Positions 18,778 to 28,213 of a stretch of 64,000 nt of DNA are shown here, piece by piece. Position 1 is the first letter of the stretch. Every line of letters starts with the position of its first letter. Origin of the DNA: Pelomonas sp. Root405 (GTDB taxonomy: Bacteria; Pseudomonadota; Gammaproteobacteria; Burkholderiales; Burkholderiaceae_C). The notes below the pieces were generated by a model. The model saw only the letters and a program-made list of their open reading frames with translations. It was not told the DNA's origin and made no database searches. The translations under genes were made by a program, and so were the position numbers. The stretch spans positions 218,075-282,074 of the forward strand of contig NZ_LMDU01000001.1 of assembly GCF_001425165.1 (NCBI RefSeq). Direction: 5' to 3'.

Positions 18778-19871
18778 AGGCCGAGGAAACCGGTCAGGCG
18801 CTGGATCTCTTCCTCCAGTGCCGCCTTGAAGCCGGCGTCGCGCGGCGCGCGGCCACTGACATAGCCGCAATCCACCTGCAGCTGCCCGCCGCGCACGCCA
18901 GCGTTGGCCCAGCCGATGACCTGGTCGCGCCACAGCAGCGGCAGCGCGTAATGGCCGCGCACCCGCTTGGCCGCCGGCGTGTAGGCCTCGAAGCGGTAGG
19001 CCCAGCCCCACAGCAGCTCGAAACGCCGGCGGTCCCAGACGACGGGATCGAAAGGCGCCAGCAGCCGCACTTGAGACGGGATGCGCCAGCCACGCGCCGG
19101 GTCTTCGTCGGCCGGCCAGTACCAGTCGGTGCCGTCGATGGTGGCATGGCCCAGGCGTTCCTTGGCACGCTGCAGCGTGGTCTTGCGTAGGGACTCCCAC
19201 TGGTGGGCGCCGTGGAAGAGCATGTTGATGAGCTGGGACAGGCTGCCCGCCGGCAGCGGCGCGTATTTGCGCACCAGCACGTCGGCCATCGCGTCCATGG
19301 CGGCCTGCGGGTCGGCGTGCGCCTGCCAGCCTTCGGCCAGCCGGTAGACCCGCGTGCCGCTGTCGCGCCGGACGACGTCGAGATGGCCGCGGTAGTGCAG
19401 GCCGTCAAGCAACTCGGTCGACAGCCGGCTGTTGCCGCCGAACCAGTTCTTCACCGGGCCGTGGCCGAGCGCGGCGTCGACCTGGGCGGGGTGGGCCTCG
19501 CCCAGGCGCTCGACCTCGGCCAGCACGGCCCGGGCGAGTTGCCAGCGCGGCTCTTCCCAGACGCGGCGTGCCGTGCGCGGATGCATCAGCGCCCGCAGCT
19601 CGGGCGTGACGAAGCCGTAGTTGATGAAGAAGTCTTCCTGCAGCGGCAGGCGCGGGTAGCGGCGCTCAAGGTCGCCGGCCTGGTAGCCCTTGACGCGGTG
19701 GCGCAGCGTCAGGTCTTGCGCGCGGGCCGGTGCGCGCAGCGGGTCGGCCTGAACGAAGCCGCCGAGCTTCTCGATGGCCTTGAGCAACGTTGTCGGTGTG
19801 AACAGGCTGCGCGCCACGGCATGGCGGCGCAGCGCCGGGAGGTCGAGGCGAGAGTCAGGGCTTTGAGGCAT
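18774..19871 (-). CDS. YcaQ-like crosslink-repair DNA glycosylase (winged-helix protein)
   Basis: A protein of about 365 residues in the HTH_42/YcaQ family, a set of winged-helix tandem domains some members of which unhook DNA interstrand crosslinks. The motif [18 protein letters not shown] contains the QxD residues (QAD) that act in catalysis in YcaQ. Further family marks are [32 protein letters not shown] and [21 protein letters not shown]. The chosen start overlaps the upstream diguanylate cyclase by 17 bases and lacks a clear ribosome-binding site; an in-frame start at 19919 is also possible. Glycosylase activity is inferred from the family motif. Confidence 0.82.
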
Positions 19872-21618
19872 TGCTGGTGGGGGGCTGCTGCTTGCGGGCG
19901 TACATGTCGGCGTCAGCATGCCGCAGCAGGCCCTCGGTGTCTTGGCCGTCGTCGGGATAGAGGGCGATGCCGAAGCTGGCGCCGAGCTGGAAGTCGGCTG
20001 GCGCTATTGCCCCCAGGCTTTCCAGCGGCGCGCGCACTGCGGCCTCCAGGTGGGCGCGCGCGGCTTCGGCATCGGCGCGGTTCTCGACCGAGTCGAGCAG
20101 CAGCACGAATTCATCGCCGGCATAGCGCGCCACGATGTCGCCGATGCGCACGCCCGCTCGCAGGCGCTGCCCGGTCTCCTTCAGCACCGCATCGCCGACG
20201 CCATGGCCGAAGCGCTTGTTGATGTCCTTGAAGCGGTCGAAGTCGATGAACATGACGGCGAACGGCCAGCTGTCGCCGCGGCGGCGCTGCTGCAGGATGC
20301 GGTCCTCGATGCGGCGCAGGATGGCGCTGCGGTTGGACAGGCCCGTCAGCTGGTCGGTCAGCAACCGCCTTTGCATGTCGGCAAAGCTGCGCGCAAGCTC
20401 GCCAAGCTCGTCGGTGCGGTGCACGTCGGGCGGCTCGTCCAGCACGCCGTCGCCGACGCGGCGGGCGGCTTCGGCCAGCTCGCGCAGTTCGCGCGTGACG
20501 ATGCCCAACACGGCCCAGCCGAGGCCGAGTGCGATCACCACGCCAAGGCCCGCCAGCACGGCGGCCTGCACGAAGTTGCGTTGCACGCCGGCCAGGAAGT
20601 CGGCGCGTGGCACGGCGACGATGATGAGCCAGTCCAAGCCCAGCGCCGGGTCGAGGCGGGCATAACCGAGCTGCACACTGCGCCCGTCGGCGTCGCTGAA
20701 GCTGGTCGTGCGCGGCGCCGTGCCGGTCGCGTCGCCGCCGGTGGCGCCCTGTCGGCGCACGGCGTCGAAGGCGGCGGCCACGAGGGGGTCGGGGCTCTGG
20801 GCCGCGGTGAGGCGCTCGTGCCGTCCTGCGGCCAGCGTCTGCATGTGCGCGCCACGCGACACGCCGATGAGCTGGCCATCGGCCTCCATGACCATGGCAA
20901 CGGCGTTCTCGGTCAGCGCTGCGCGCTGCAGCAGGGCGTTGACCTGCTTGAGCGGCAGGTCGGTCGCCGCCACGCCTTCGGGCTCGCCCACGTCGTTGCC
21001 GACGCGCTTGGTACGCGTGGCGACCAGGTCCAGCGTCTTGAAGTCGATGTAGACCGGTGTCCAGCTCAGGGGCGCGGGACTGGCCAGGGCGGCCTGGTAC
21101 CAGGGCCGCTCGCGCGGCTCGAACACCTTGTCTTCGATCACCGGTGAGCGGGGCTCGCCCGTGATGCCGCTGAGCCGGTAGAGGGTGCGGGGACCCTCCC
21201 CCAGCACTCGCAGGCGCAGCTCGGCCTCCTGCTCCGAGAACCGCCACAGACCAATGAAATGACCATGCCGGTCGCCGTAATAGACGTAGTTGTTGGGATC
21301 GCGATGCACCGATGTGGCCAGCCAGAAGCGGCTGCGCAGGCTGTCCAGCTCGCGCTCGATGTTCCCGGGCGCCGGCAGGCCGGTGGGCGCCGCCGCTTCG
21401 AGCACGGCATCGGCGCCGCCGACATGGCCCTCAAGCGCCGCTGCGATGCGCCCGACTGCCTCGACGAGGAGCTGGCTGGACAGGGTGTCCACCGTGTCGC
21501 GCCCGGCCCGCCAGGACAGCGAGCCCATCAGCAGCACCAGCGCCAGCACCAGCACGACGTAGGGCAGCGTCAGCAAGCGGCGCAGGCTCAGTCGGTCAGT
21601 GAGTCTCCTGATCGGCAA
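19855..21618 (-). CDS. Membrane diguanylate cyclase with periplasmic sensor domain
   Basis: Inner-membrane protein of about 587 residues. It has a first helix (YVVLVLALVLLMGSL), a periplasmic dCACHE-like sensor of about 270 residues (FWLATSVHRDPNNYVYYGD, RERPWYQAAL, FVEP-type pockets), a second helix, a HAMP-like linker and a GGDEF domain. The active-site motif is AGDEF in RYAGDEFVLLL, an accepted active variant. The inhibitory RxxD (RIGD) sits nine residues before it, so product feedback is likely intact. The start is uncertain: an upstream GTG at 21720 would add 34 residues of non-coding appearance and run into the yajC promoter region, so the TTG at 21618 is preferred. Confidence 0.87.
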   Translation of the reverse strand: MPIRRLTDRLSLRRLLTLPYVVLVLALVLLMGSLSWRAGRDTVDTLSSQLLVEAVGRIAAALEGHVGGADAVLEAAAPTGLPAPGNIERELDSLRSRFWLATSVHRDPNNYVYYGDRHGHFIGLWRFSEQEAELRLRVLGEGPRTLYRLSGITGEPRSPVIEDKVFEPRERPWYQAALASPAPLSWTPVYIDFKTLDLVATRTKRVGNDVGEPEGVAATDLPLKQVNALLQRAALTENAVAMVMEADGQLIGVSRGAHMQTLAAGRHERLTAAQSPDPLVAAAFDAVRRQGATGGDATGTAPRTTSFSDADGRSVQLGYARLDPALGLDWLIIVAVPRADFLAGVQRNFVQAAVLAGLGVVIALGLGWAVLGIVTRELRELAEAARRVGDGVLDEPPDVHRTDELGELARSFADMQRRLLTDQLTGLSNRSAILRRIEDRILQQRRRGDSWPFAVMFIDFDRFKDINKRFGHGVGDAVLKETGQRLRAGVRIGDIVARYAGDEFVLLLDSVENRADAEAARAHLEAAVRAPLESLGAIAPADFQLGASFGIALYPDDGQDTEGLLRHADADMYARKQQPPTSNASKP

Positions 21619-21775
21619 GGAAGTGTTCCGCAGCGGTGGTGGCCGCAGCAGGTTAGCAGGCCGCGGGGCGCTCGCGCAGCTCGGCCGACAACGCTGGCCA
21701 GAGCGAGAACAGCGCCGCACTAGAATTCAAGGTTGCTCTGCAGTTTGTCGCGGCGGCTCACCCAAGGAATTCAAC

Positions 21776-22099
21776 GTGTTCATCTCCAACGCCTATGCCC
21801 AGGCCGCCCCGGCGGCCGCCAGTTCCGATTCCGGCCTCCTCGGCATGCTGCCGCTGGTGCTGATGTTCGTGGTGCTGTACTTCGTCATGATCCGGCCGCA
21901 GATGAAGCGCCAGAAGGAACACAAGGCCATGATCGAGGCGGTGCAGAAGGGCGACGAGGTCGTTACCGCCGGCGGTGTCCTCGGCAAGATCAGCAAGCTG
22001 GGCGACAACTTCATCCACCTTGAAGTCAGCAATGGCGTGGAACTGCAGATCCAGCGCAGTGCCATCACCCAGGTTCTCCCTAAGGGCAGCTTGAAGTAA
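21776..22099 (+). CDS. yajC: Sec translocon accessory subunit YajC
   Basis: A 107-residue single-span inner-membrane protein that associates with SecDF and SecYEG. The GTG at 21776 has AAGGA seven bases upstream and gives the normal short N-terminus. Longer in-frame versions reach into non-coding sequence and are rejected. Visible are the periplasmic Ala-rich start, the transmembrane segment LLGMLPLVLMFVVLYFVMI, then RPQMKRQKEHKAM and GDEVVTAGGVLGKI, the conserved cytoplasmic motif. First gene of yajC-secD-secF. Here the usual upstream tgt/queA are missing and a diguanylate cyclase gene diverges instead. Confidence 0.97.
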   Translation: MFISNAYAQAAPAAASSDSGLLGMLPLVLMFVVLYFVMIRPQMKRQKEHKAMIEAVQKGDEVVTAGGVLGKISKLGDNFIHLEVSNGVELQIQRSAITQVLPKGSLK

Positions 22100-22155
22100 C
22101 CGGCCCTGCGCCCATCTCCGTCGGCAGCCGTCTAGGCGCCGACAAGGAAGTCCCC

Positions 22156-24060
22156 ATGAACCGCTATCCGCTCTGGAAGTACGCGATCCTGCTGGTCGCG
22201 CTGCTGATCGGCACCCTGTACACCCTGCCCAACCTGTTCGGCGAAGCGCCCGCGGTGCAGGTCTCCAGCGCCAAGGTGACCGTCAAGATCGACACCTCGG
22301 TGCAGGAGCGCATCGAGGCAGCGCTCAAGGCTGCCAGCATCCAGGCGGACTTTGTCCAGCTGGAAGGCAATTCGATCAAGGCCCGGTTCGGCGACACCGA
22401 CACCCAGATCAAGGCCAAGGACACGATCAGCAAGGCGCTGAACCCCGACCCGGCCGACCCCACCTACATCGTCGCGCTGAATCTGCTGTCGCGTTCGCCG
22501 CAATGGCTGAGCAAGATGGGCGCCTTCCCGATGTACCTGGGCCTGGACCTGCGCGGTGGCGTGCACTTCCTGATGCAGGTCGACATGAAGGCCGCGCTGA
22601 CCAAGAAGGCCGAGGCGCTGACCGGCGACGTGCGCCTGATGCTGCGCGAGAAGAGCATTCGCCACGCCGGCATCAGCCGTGACGGCAACGTCGTGCAGAT
22701 CGCCTTCCGTGACGCGGAGCAGCGCGCCAGCGCCACCGAGCTGCTGAAGACGCAATTGCCCGACGTGGTCTGGACCCCGCAAGGCGAAGGCGGCGAACTG
22801 CGCCTCGTCGGCAGCCTGGCACCCCAGACCCAGGTGGCCGTGCAGGAAGCGGCGCTCAAGCAGAACATCACCACGCTGCACAACCGCGTCAACGAGTTGG
22901 GCGTGGCAGAGCCCGTCATCCAGCAGCAGGGCCTGGACCGGGTCGTGGTGCAGTTGCCCGGCGTGCAGGACACAGCCAAGGCCAAGGACATCATCGGCCG
23001 CACCGCGACGCTTGAGCTGCGCATGGTCGACGACAGCACCGAAGCTTTGGAGGCGTTGCAGGGCAATGGCCCTGTGCCCTTCGGCACGGAGCGCTTCATC
23101 GACCGCGGCTTCGGCCCCATCATCGTCAAGCGCCAGGTCTTGCTGACTGGCGACAGCCTGAACGACGCTCAGCCGGGCTTCGACCAGAACCAGCAGCCGG
23201 CCGTGCACCTGACCGTGGACGCCAAGGGCGCGCGGATCATGAAGGAAGTCTCGCGCGAGAACATCGGCAAGCGCATGGCGATCCTGATCTTCGAAAAGGG
23301 CAAGGGCGAAGTCGTCACGGCCCCCAAGATCAACGACGAGCTCGGCAACCGCTTCAGCATCTCCGGTGCCATGACGACGCAGGAAGCCGCTGACACGGCG
23401 CTGCTGTTGCGCGCCGGCTCGCTGGCCGCGCCGATGGAGATCATCGAGGAGCGCACCATCGGCCCGAGCCTGGGCAAGGAGAACATCGAGAAGGGCATCG
23501 CCAGCGTCACCTGGGGCTTCGTTGCGGTGGCTGCCTTCATGTGCGTCTACTACCTGTTGTTCGGCGTGTTCTCGTCGCTGGCCCTGGGCTTCAACCTGTT
23601 GCTGCTGATTGCGGCGCTGTCGATGATGCAGGCCACGCTGAGCCTGCCGGGCATCGCGGCTATCGCGCTGGTGCTGGGCATGGCCATCGACTCCAACGTG
23701 CTGATCAACGAGCGCGTGCGCGAGGAACTGCGGGCGGGCGTGTCGCCGCAGCAAGCCATCCACCTCGGCTACGAGCGCGCCTGGGCGACCATCTTTGATT
23801 CGAACGTCACGACGTTGATCGCCGGTGTGGCCCTGCTGGTCTTCGGTTCCGGCCCGATCAAGGGCTTTGCCGTCGTGCATTGCCTCGGCATCCTGACGTC
23901 AATGTTCTCGTCCGTCGTGTTCTCGCGCGGCCTCGTCAACCTCTGGTACGGCCGCAAGAAGAAGCTCAAGAGCGTGTCCATCGGGCAGATCTGGCGGCCA
24001 GACGCCGACAAGCCCGCCGCAGGGGCGACCGAAGTGACCGACGGGGCCGCCAAGGCTTAA
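22156..24060 (+). CDS. secD: Protein translocase subunit SecD
   Basis: A 634-residue RND-related inner-membrane protein that, with SecF, uses the proton gradient to complete export of preproteins. The first helix (YAILLVALLIGTLYTLPN) is followed by a large periplasmic P1 domain. Then come LGLDLRGGVHFLMQVD, the family signature, and five C-terminal helices with the conserved LGMAIDSNVLINERVREEL containing the proton-relay Asp. ATG 22156 is preceded by AAGGAA. It is 9 bases from secF and 56 bases from yajC, forming the usual operon. Length is close to other betaproteobacterial SecD proteins. Confidence 0.98.
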   Translation: MNRYPLWKYAILLVALLIGTLYTLPNLFGEAPAVQVSSAKVTVKIDTSVQERIEAALKAASIQADFVQLEGNSIKARFGDTDTQIKAKDTISKALNPDPADPTYIVALNLLSRSPQWLSKMGAFPMYLGLDLRGGVHFLMQVDMKAALTKKAEALTGDVRLMLREKSIRHAGISRDGNVVQIAFRDAEQRASATELLKTQLPDVVWTPQGEGGELRLVGSLAPQTQVAVQEAALKQNITTLHNRVNELGVAEPVIQQQGLDRVVVQLPGVQDTAKAKDIIGRTATLELRMVDDSTEALEALQGNGPVPFGTERFIDRGFGPIIVKRQVLLTGDSLNDAQPGFDQNQQPAVHLTVDAKGARIMKEVSRENIGKRMAILIFEKGKGEVVTAPKINDELGNRFSISGAMTTQEAADTALLLRAGSLAAPMEIIEERTIGPSLGKENIEKGIASVTWGFVAVAAFMCVYYLLFGVFSSLALGFNLLLLIAALSMMQATLSLPGIAAIALVLGMAIDSNVLINERVREELRAGVSPQQAIHLGYERAWATIFDSNVTTLIAGVALLVFGSGPIKGFAVVHCLGILTSMFSSVVFSRGLVNLWYGRKKKLKSVSIGQIWRPDADKPAAGATEVTDGAAKA

Positions 24061-24069
24061 GGATTCAAG

Positions 24070-25104
24070 ATGGAACTCTTTCGCATCAAGCGCGACCTGC
24101 CGCTGATGAAGCATGCGTTGATCTTCAACGCCATTTCCTTCATCACCTTCGCCGCCGCCGTGTTCTTCCTGGTCACGCGCGGCCTGCATTTCTCAATCGA
24201 ATTCACCGGCGGGACTGTCATCGAGGTGGCCTATGCGCAGGCCGCCGAAGTCGAGAAGACCCGACATACCGTCGAGCAGATGGGCTACGGTGAGGTCCAG
24301 GTGCAGAACTTCGGTTCTTCGCGCGACGTCATGATCCGCCTGCCGATACGTCCGGGTGAGAAGCAGACCGAAGTAGTCGACAAGGTTTTCAGCCAGCTTT
24401 GCAAGGCCGAGGTGGGGACCGTCACCCACCACAACCAGATCACACCGCAAGGCGAACAGGTCGACAAGCAGATCTGTGCCAAAGCCGATGGCGCCGAACC
24501 GATCAAGCTGTCGCGCTCAGAGGTTGTCGGCCCTGCCGTCGGCGCGGAACTCGCGCAGGACGCAGCCAAGGCGCTGGCCGTGACGGTCATCGGCATCATG
24601 ATCTACTTGGCGATCCGCTTCGAATGGAAGTTCGCAGTCGCCGGCATCATCGCCAACCTGCACGACGTGATCATCATCCTGGGCTTCTTTGCCTTCTTCC
24701 AGTGGGAGTTCTCGCTGGCGGTGCTGGCGGCCATCCTGGCGGTGCTGGGCTACTCGGTCAACGAGTCCGTCGTCATCTTCGACCGGGTGCGCGAGGCCTT
24801 CCGCAAGTTCCGCAAGATGAACACGCACGAAGTCATCGACCACGCCATCACGTCGACGATGAGCCGCACCATCATCACGCACGGCTCCACTCAGCTGATG
24901 GTGGTGTCCATGCTGCTGTTCGGCGGCCCGACGCTGCATTACTTCGCCGTCGCGCTGACCATCGGCATCCTGTTTGGCATCTATTCCTCGGTGTTCGTTG
25001 CTGCGGCGATCGCGATGTGGCTGGGCGTCAAGCGTGAAGACCTGGTGAAAGTGGCCGTCAACCGCGACGACCCCAGCGACCCGAACTCCGGGGCCGTCGT
25101 GTAG
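24070..25104 (+). CDS. secF: Protein translocase subunit SecF
   Basis: A 344-residue partner of SecD with six membrane helices. Signatures seen are FSIEFTGGTVIEV after the first helix, VVGPAVGAELAQDA before helix 2, and VLGYSVNESVVIFDRVRE in helix 4, where the Asp and Arg form the conserved coupling site. The periplasmic loop carries two Cys (SQLCKAEVG and KQICAKADG, about 22 residues apart) that could form a disulphide; many SecF proteins lack this, so it is a lineage feature. Closely follows secD. The next gene (DUF1631) begins 45 bases later and may be in the same unit. Confidence 0.98.
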   Translation: MELFRIKRDLPLMKHALIFNAISFITFAAAVFFLVTRGLHFSIEFTGGTVIEVAYAQAAEVEKTRHTVEQMGYGEVQVQNFGSSRDVMIRLPIRPGEKQTEVVDKVFSQLCKAEVGTVTHHNQITPQGEQVDKQICAKADGAEPIKLSRSEVVGPAVGAELAQDAAKALAVTVIGIMIYLAIRFEWKFAVAGIIANLHDVIIILGFFAFFQWEFSLAVLAAILAVLGYSVNESVVIFDRVREAFRKFRKMNTHEVIDHAITSTMSRTIITHGSTQLMVVSMLLFGGPTLHYFAVALTIGILFGIYSSVFVAAAIAMWLGVKREDLVKVAVNRDDPSDPNSGAVV

Positions 25105-25149
25105 AGTGAAGCGAACCCCGCCAACCAGCCGAGTCGCCGCCCTCGCTCC

Positions 25150-27633
25150 ATGACCGCCGCCCGCAACCAGGCCCTGGCCACCCAGGCACGGCGCGTCTAT
25201 CTTGAAGCGCTGGTGCGCGGCTTGACGCCCCTGGTGGCCGCGGTCGGCCAGGGTGCCGGCCAGCTGCTGGCACAGGGTGCGCCGCACGCCATCATGATGG
25301 CGCGTCGTGACGCGGTGCAGGCCTGGCAGAAGTTGGGGCCGAACTGGCAGATGGCGGTCGTTGGCGCGCTGCGCCACGCGGCCCTGCACGGTGTCTCAGA
25401 CAACGCTCGCGACCCTGAACCTGCGGCGCCGGCCCAGTCGCAGAAGATGAGCCTGGTCGACGACTCGACCATCGAGCGCGAGATCATCAGCTCACGCCTG
25501 GCCCTGGTCATGATGGACCGTGCCACCTGGGAGTTCACCGACCTGCGCACCCGCATGCAGGTGCTTGAGGCCCATGATGATCTGGAGCCGCTGGACCTGC
25601 TGCGCGCCCATGTCATTGCCCGCGTTGCCTTGGATGCCTGGACCCGCGTTGGCCTGGACGCCAACGTCTGGCAGCTGCTGCACAACGAGCTGCACGAGGA
25701 GTTCGCCCAGCTCATCAGCGAGGCCTATCACGAGACCAACCGCTGGCTGATCGCGCAGAAGGTGTTGCCCGACGTCGACCTGCGGCCCTTCATCCGGCGC
25801 ACCGCCCAGACCCCGGTGGCGGCAACGGCCCCGGCTGCGGGTGTGCCTGCAGCCCCGTCAGCGGCGCCGTCAACATCATTCCCCCCCTTTCCGCCGTTGC
25901 CGCCGGTTTCGCCGGGCCCTGGCCTCGGCCCCACTTCCGGCCCGGGGGCCATGCCCGCGCTGCCCTCGGTGCGCAGCAAGGCCAGCAGCCAGGCCGATGA
26001 AGTCATGGCCCAGCTGCAGCGGGTGCTGGCCCGTCACGTGCCGGGCTTTCCGGTTACCAAGAGCCAGGTGCCCGCCCGGCCTGGCGGCGGCAAACCCAGC
26101 CTTGCCGACGTGACACCGAGCCACCCGGGCGCGCTGACCGGCGGCGCTGGGCGCCCGGTCGCCGACGCTGCCAGACCTTCGCTGGCTGACGCGCCGTCGG
26201 TCGCCGCCTCGCCGCGGCTGATGGGCGCCATCAAGCATGCCCAAGAGTCGCTGCAGCGTCGCCCCGCCAGCGCTGGCGATACCGGCGGCGGTGCCATCAG
26301 CACACCGCGTGCGCTGGAGGAGATCGGCGCGCGCAACCAGGCCTTCAAGCAGGTCCTGAAGCAGGCCGCCAACACGCCGGCCGAGCGCGCGACCATCGAG
26401 ATCGTCGCGATGATGTTCCAGAGCATCCTGACCGAAGAGCGCATCCCGGCCACCGTGCGGGTCTGGTTCGCGCGGCTGCAGATGCCCGTGCTGCGCGTGG
26501 CCGTCAGCGAGCCCGACTTCTTTGCCGCCGCCGACCACCCGGCGCGCCGCCTCATCGACCGCATGGGCGCCTGCGTGATGGGGTTCAACACGGCGCACAA
26601 CAGCGGCCCCGGCACCGAGCGCGCCAGCAGCGATGCGCTGGAACGCGAGATCAAGCGCGTCGTGCAGGTCGTGGAGGCCTACCCCGACACCGGCCGGCGC
26701 GTCTTCGCGACCGTGCTGACCGAGTTCGAGAAGTTTCTCGACCACTACTTCGAGAACGAGAACCAGGCTTCCAAGCGCGGCGTCTCACTGGCTCAGCAGG
26801 TCGAGCAGCGCGAGACGCTGGCCATCCAATACACCATCGAGCTGCGCAAGATGCTGTCCGAAGTGCCGGTGCAGGACGGTGTGCGCGACTTCCTCTTCCA
26901 TGTCTGGGCCGATGTGCTGGCCGTCACGGCCGTGCGCGCCGGTCCGCAGGCCGACGTGACCAAGGTGATGAAGCGCGCCGCGGCCGACCTGATCTGGAGC
27001 GCAAGCTCCAAGGCCTCGCGCGAGGAGCGCGCCGACGTCATCCGCCGCCTGCCGCCGCTGCTCAAGACGCTGCGCGACGGCATGAGCCATGCCGGCATCC
27101 CGATCGACAAGCAGGATGAGCATGTGCGCCAGCTCAACAACGCGCTGGCCGCGGCCTTCACGGCCAAGACCGCCGCCATCCCGCGCGAGCGCCTGGACGA
27201 GCTGATGGACCAGCTCGAAACGCTGGAGGCCATGCTGCCCGAGAACGTCGACGGTGACACCCATGTCGACGAGATGCTGGTGCGCGACCTGTCCGGCCAC
27301 GAGTCCGACGGCATGGAAGTGGTGGCCGAGGGTGGCTCCGCGCCGACGCCGGCCATGGTGGCCTGGGCACGCGAGCTGCAGGTCGGCGGCTGGTTCATGC
27401 TGGACTACCGTGGTCGCAACGAACAGGTGCAGCTGGCCTGGCGCGGTCTGCGCAAGCAGCTGGCACTGTTCGTCACGCCCAAGGGCCGTGGCGTGCTGTT
27501 CTCGCTGAACCGCATGGCCGCCTTCCTGCAGGCCGGCCTGTTGCTGCCAGCGCAGGACGAGGCGCTGACCGTGCAGGCCACGCGCAAGGCCCTCGCCAAG
27601 CTGGATGCCGACCCCGAACAGCTGCTGAAATGA
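25150..27633 (+). CDS. DUF1631 family protein
   Basis: An 827-residue cytosolic protein of the DUF1631 family, common in betaproteobacteria and sometimes mis-named thymidine phosphorylase. Recognised segments are EREIISSRLALVMMDRATWEFTDLR near residues 115-135, a Pro/Ala-rich low-complexity linker at about 225-270, and the C-terminal block GGWFMLDYRGRNEQVQLAW followed by VTPKGRGVLFSLNRMAAFLQAG. That last block reads like a PilZ-like or adaptor beta-barrel. No catalytic site is evident. Mostly helical. It may be co-transcribed with secF but has no known link to export. A GC hairpin at 27636-27656 ends it. Confidence 0.88.
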   Translation: MTAARNQALATQARRVYLEALVRGLTPLVAAVGQGAGQLLAQGAPHAIMMARRDAVQAWQKLGPNWQMAVVGALRHAALHGVSDNARDPEPAAPAQSQKMSLVDDSTIEREIISSRLALVMMDRATWEFTDLRTRMQVLEAHDDLEPLDLLRAHVIARVALDAWTRVGLDANVWQLLHNELHEEFAQLISEAYHETNRWLIAQKVLPDVDLRPFIRRTAQTPVAATAPAAGVPAAPSAAPSTSFPPFPPLPPVSPGPGLGPTSGPGAMPALPSVRSKASSQADEVMAQLQRVLARHVPGFPVTKSQVPARPGGGKPSLADVTPSHPGALTGGAGRPVADAARPSLADAPSVAASPRLMGAIKHAQESLQRRPASAGDTGGGAISTPRALEEIGARNQAFKQVLKQAANTPAERATIEIVAMMFQSILTEERIPATVRVWFARLQMPVLRVAVSEPDFFAAADHPARRLIDRMGACVMGFNTAHNSGPGTERASSDALEREIKRVVQVVEAYPDTGRRVFATVLTEFEKFLDHYFENENQASKRGVSLAQQVEQRETLAIQYTIELRKMLSEVPVQDGVRDFLFHVWADVLAVTAVRAGPQADVTKVMKRAAADLIWSASSKASREERADVIRRLPPLLKTLRDGMSHAGIPIDKQDEHVRQLNNALAAAFTAKTAAIPRERLDELMDQLETLEAMLPENVDGDTHVDEMLVRDLSGHESDGMEVVAEGGSAPTPAMVAWARELQVGGWFMLDYRGRNEQVQLAWRGLRKQLALFVTPKGRGVLFSLNRMAAFLQAGLLLPAQDEALTVQATRKALAKLDADPEQLLK

Positions 27634-27635
27634 CA

Positions 27636-27656
27636 AACGGCGCCCGGGGCGCCGTT
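27636..27656. terminator. Hairpin between convergent DUF1631 and smg genes
   Basis: Perfect stem AACGGCGCC / GGCGCCGTT with a three-base loop, starting three bases after the DUF1631 stop and 19 bases before the smg stop. The flanks are only weakly T-rich (GTTTGTCATTT on the minus strand), so it is a modest bidirectional terminator. Confidence 0.7.
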
Positions 27657-27674
27657 GCTGCGATATGGGCGATC

Positions 27675-28127
27675 TCAGTGGATCAGCCGGTCCTCAGGGG
27701 CGACGAACAGCTCGTCGAGGATCAAGGCATCGGGTTCCTCGCCGAGGCTCCAGAACACCATCAGCACGATGATTTTCAGATCCTCGAGATCCATGGGTGC
27801 GCCGGGAATGGCCATCGCGCGGTCGATGACCATCTCGCGCATCGGGCCGGGCAGCACGCCAGCGGATTCCAGGAAGCTGACGAAACCGACCGAGGCTTCG
27901 CCCAGGTGCTCGATCTCGACGGGCGAGTAGACGCGCATGGCGTTCTCGCTCTGCTCACCCTGGTAGGACTCGCCGGCCGCAGCCAGGCCGTCAAGCCAGG
28001 ACAAGGCTTCCTGGATTTCGTCGTTCTCGAACCCTACCGCCGTCAGCTTGCGCGCGAGCTGCGCGTGATCGGGGCAGGCGTCCGGGCGCCAATACGTCTC
28101 GTAGAGATAAACCAGGACATCGAACAT
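27675..28127 (-). CDS. smg: Smg family protein (DUF494)
   Basis: A 150-residue acidic protein of the Smg/DUF494 family. Conserved features are the N-terminal MFDVLVYLYETYW and the helix LARKLTAVGFENDEIQEALSWL. Next come VYSPVEIEHLGEASVGFVSFLE and DLEDLKIIVLMVFWSLGEEPDALILDEL (given here in two overlapping parts of the C-terminal half). The family travels with dprA and topA in beta- and gammaproteobacteria, but its biochemical role is not established. Here it follows dprA on the same strand with an 86-base gap, in the standard order LysM-dprA-smg. Confidence 0.95.
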   Translation of the reverse strand: MFDVLVYLYETYWRPDACPDHAQLARKLTAVGFENDEIQEALSWLDGLAAAGESYQGEQSENAMRVYSPVEIEHLGEASVGFVSFLESAGVLPGPMREMVIDRAMAIPGAPMDLEDLKIIVLMVFWSLGEEPDALILDELFVAPEDRLIH

Positions 28128-28213
28128 TGTGAGGGGATGATAGCCCAGGGTCCGGAGCGCCCCTGACGCGAATAACCCCGGGGATCGGGCTCTGATATCC
28201 CCGGTTAAGCTCT

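Noticed and set aside
28173-28207. Inverted repeat TAACCCCGGGGA...TCCCCGGTTA between dprA and smg
   Set aside because: Arms are imperfect (extra bases on one side) and no U-run follows; too weak for a terminator or operator call.
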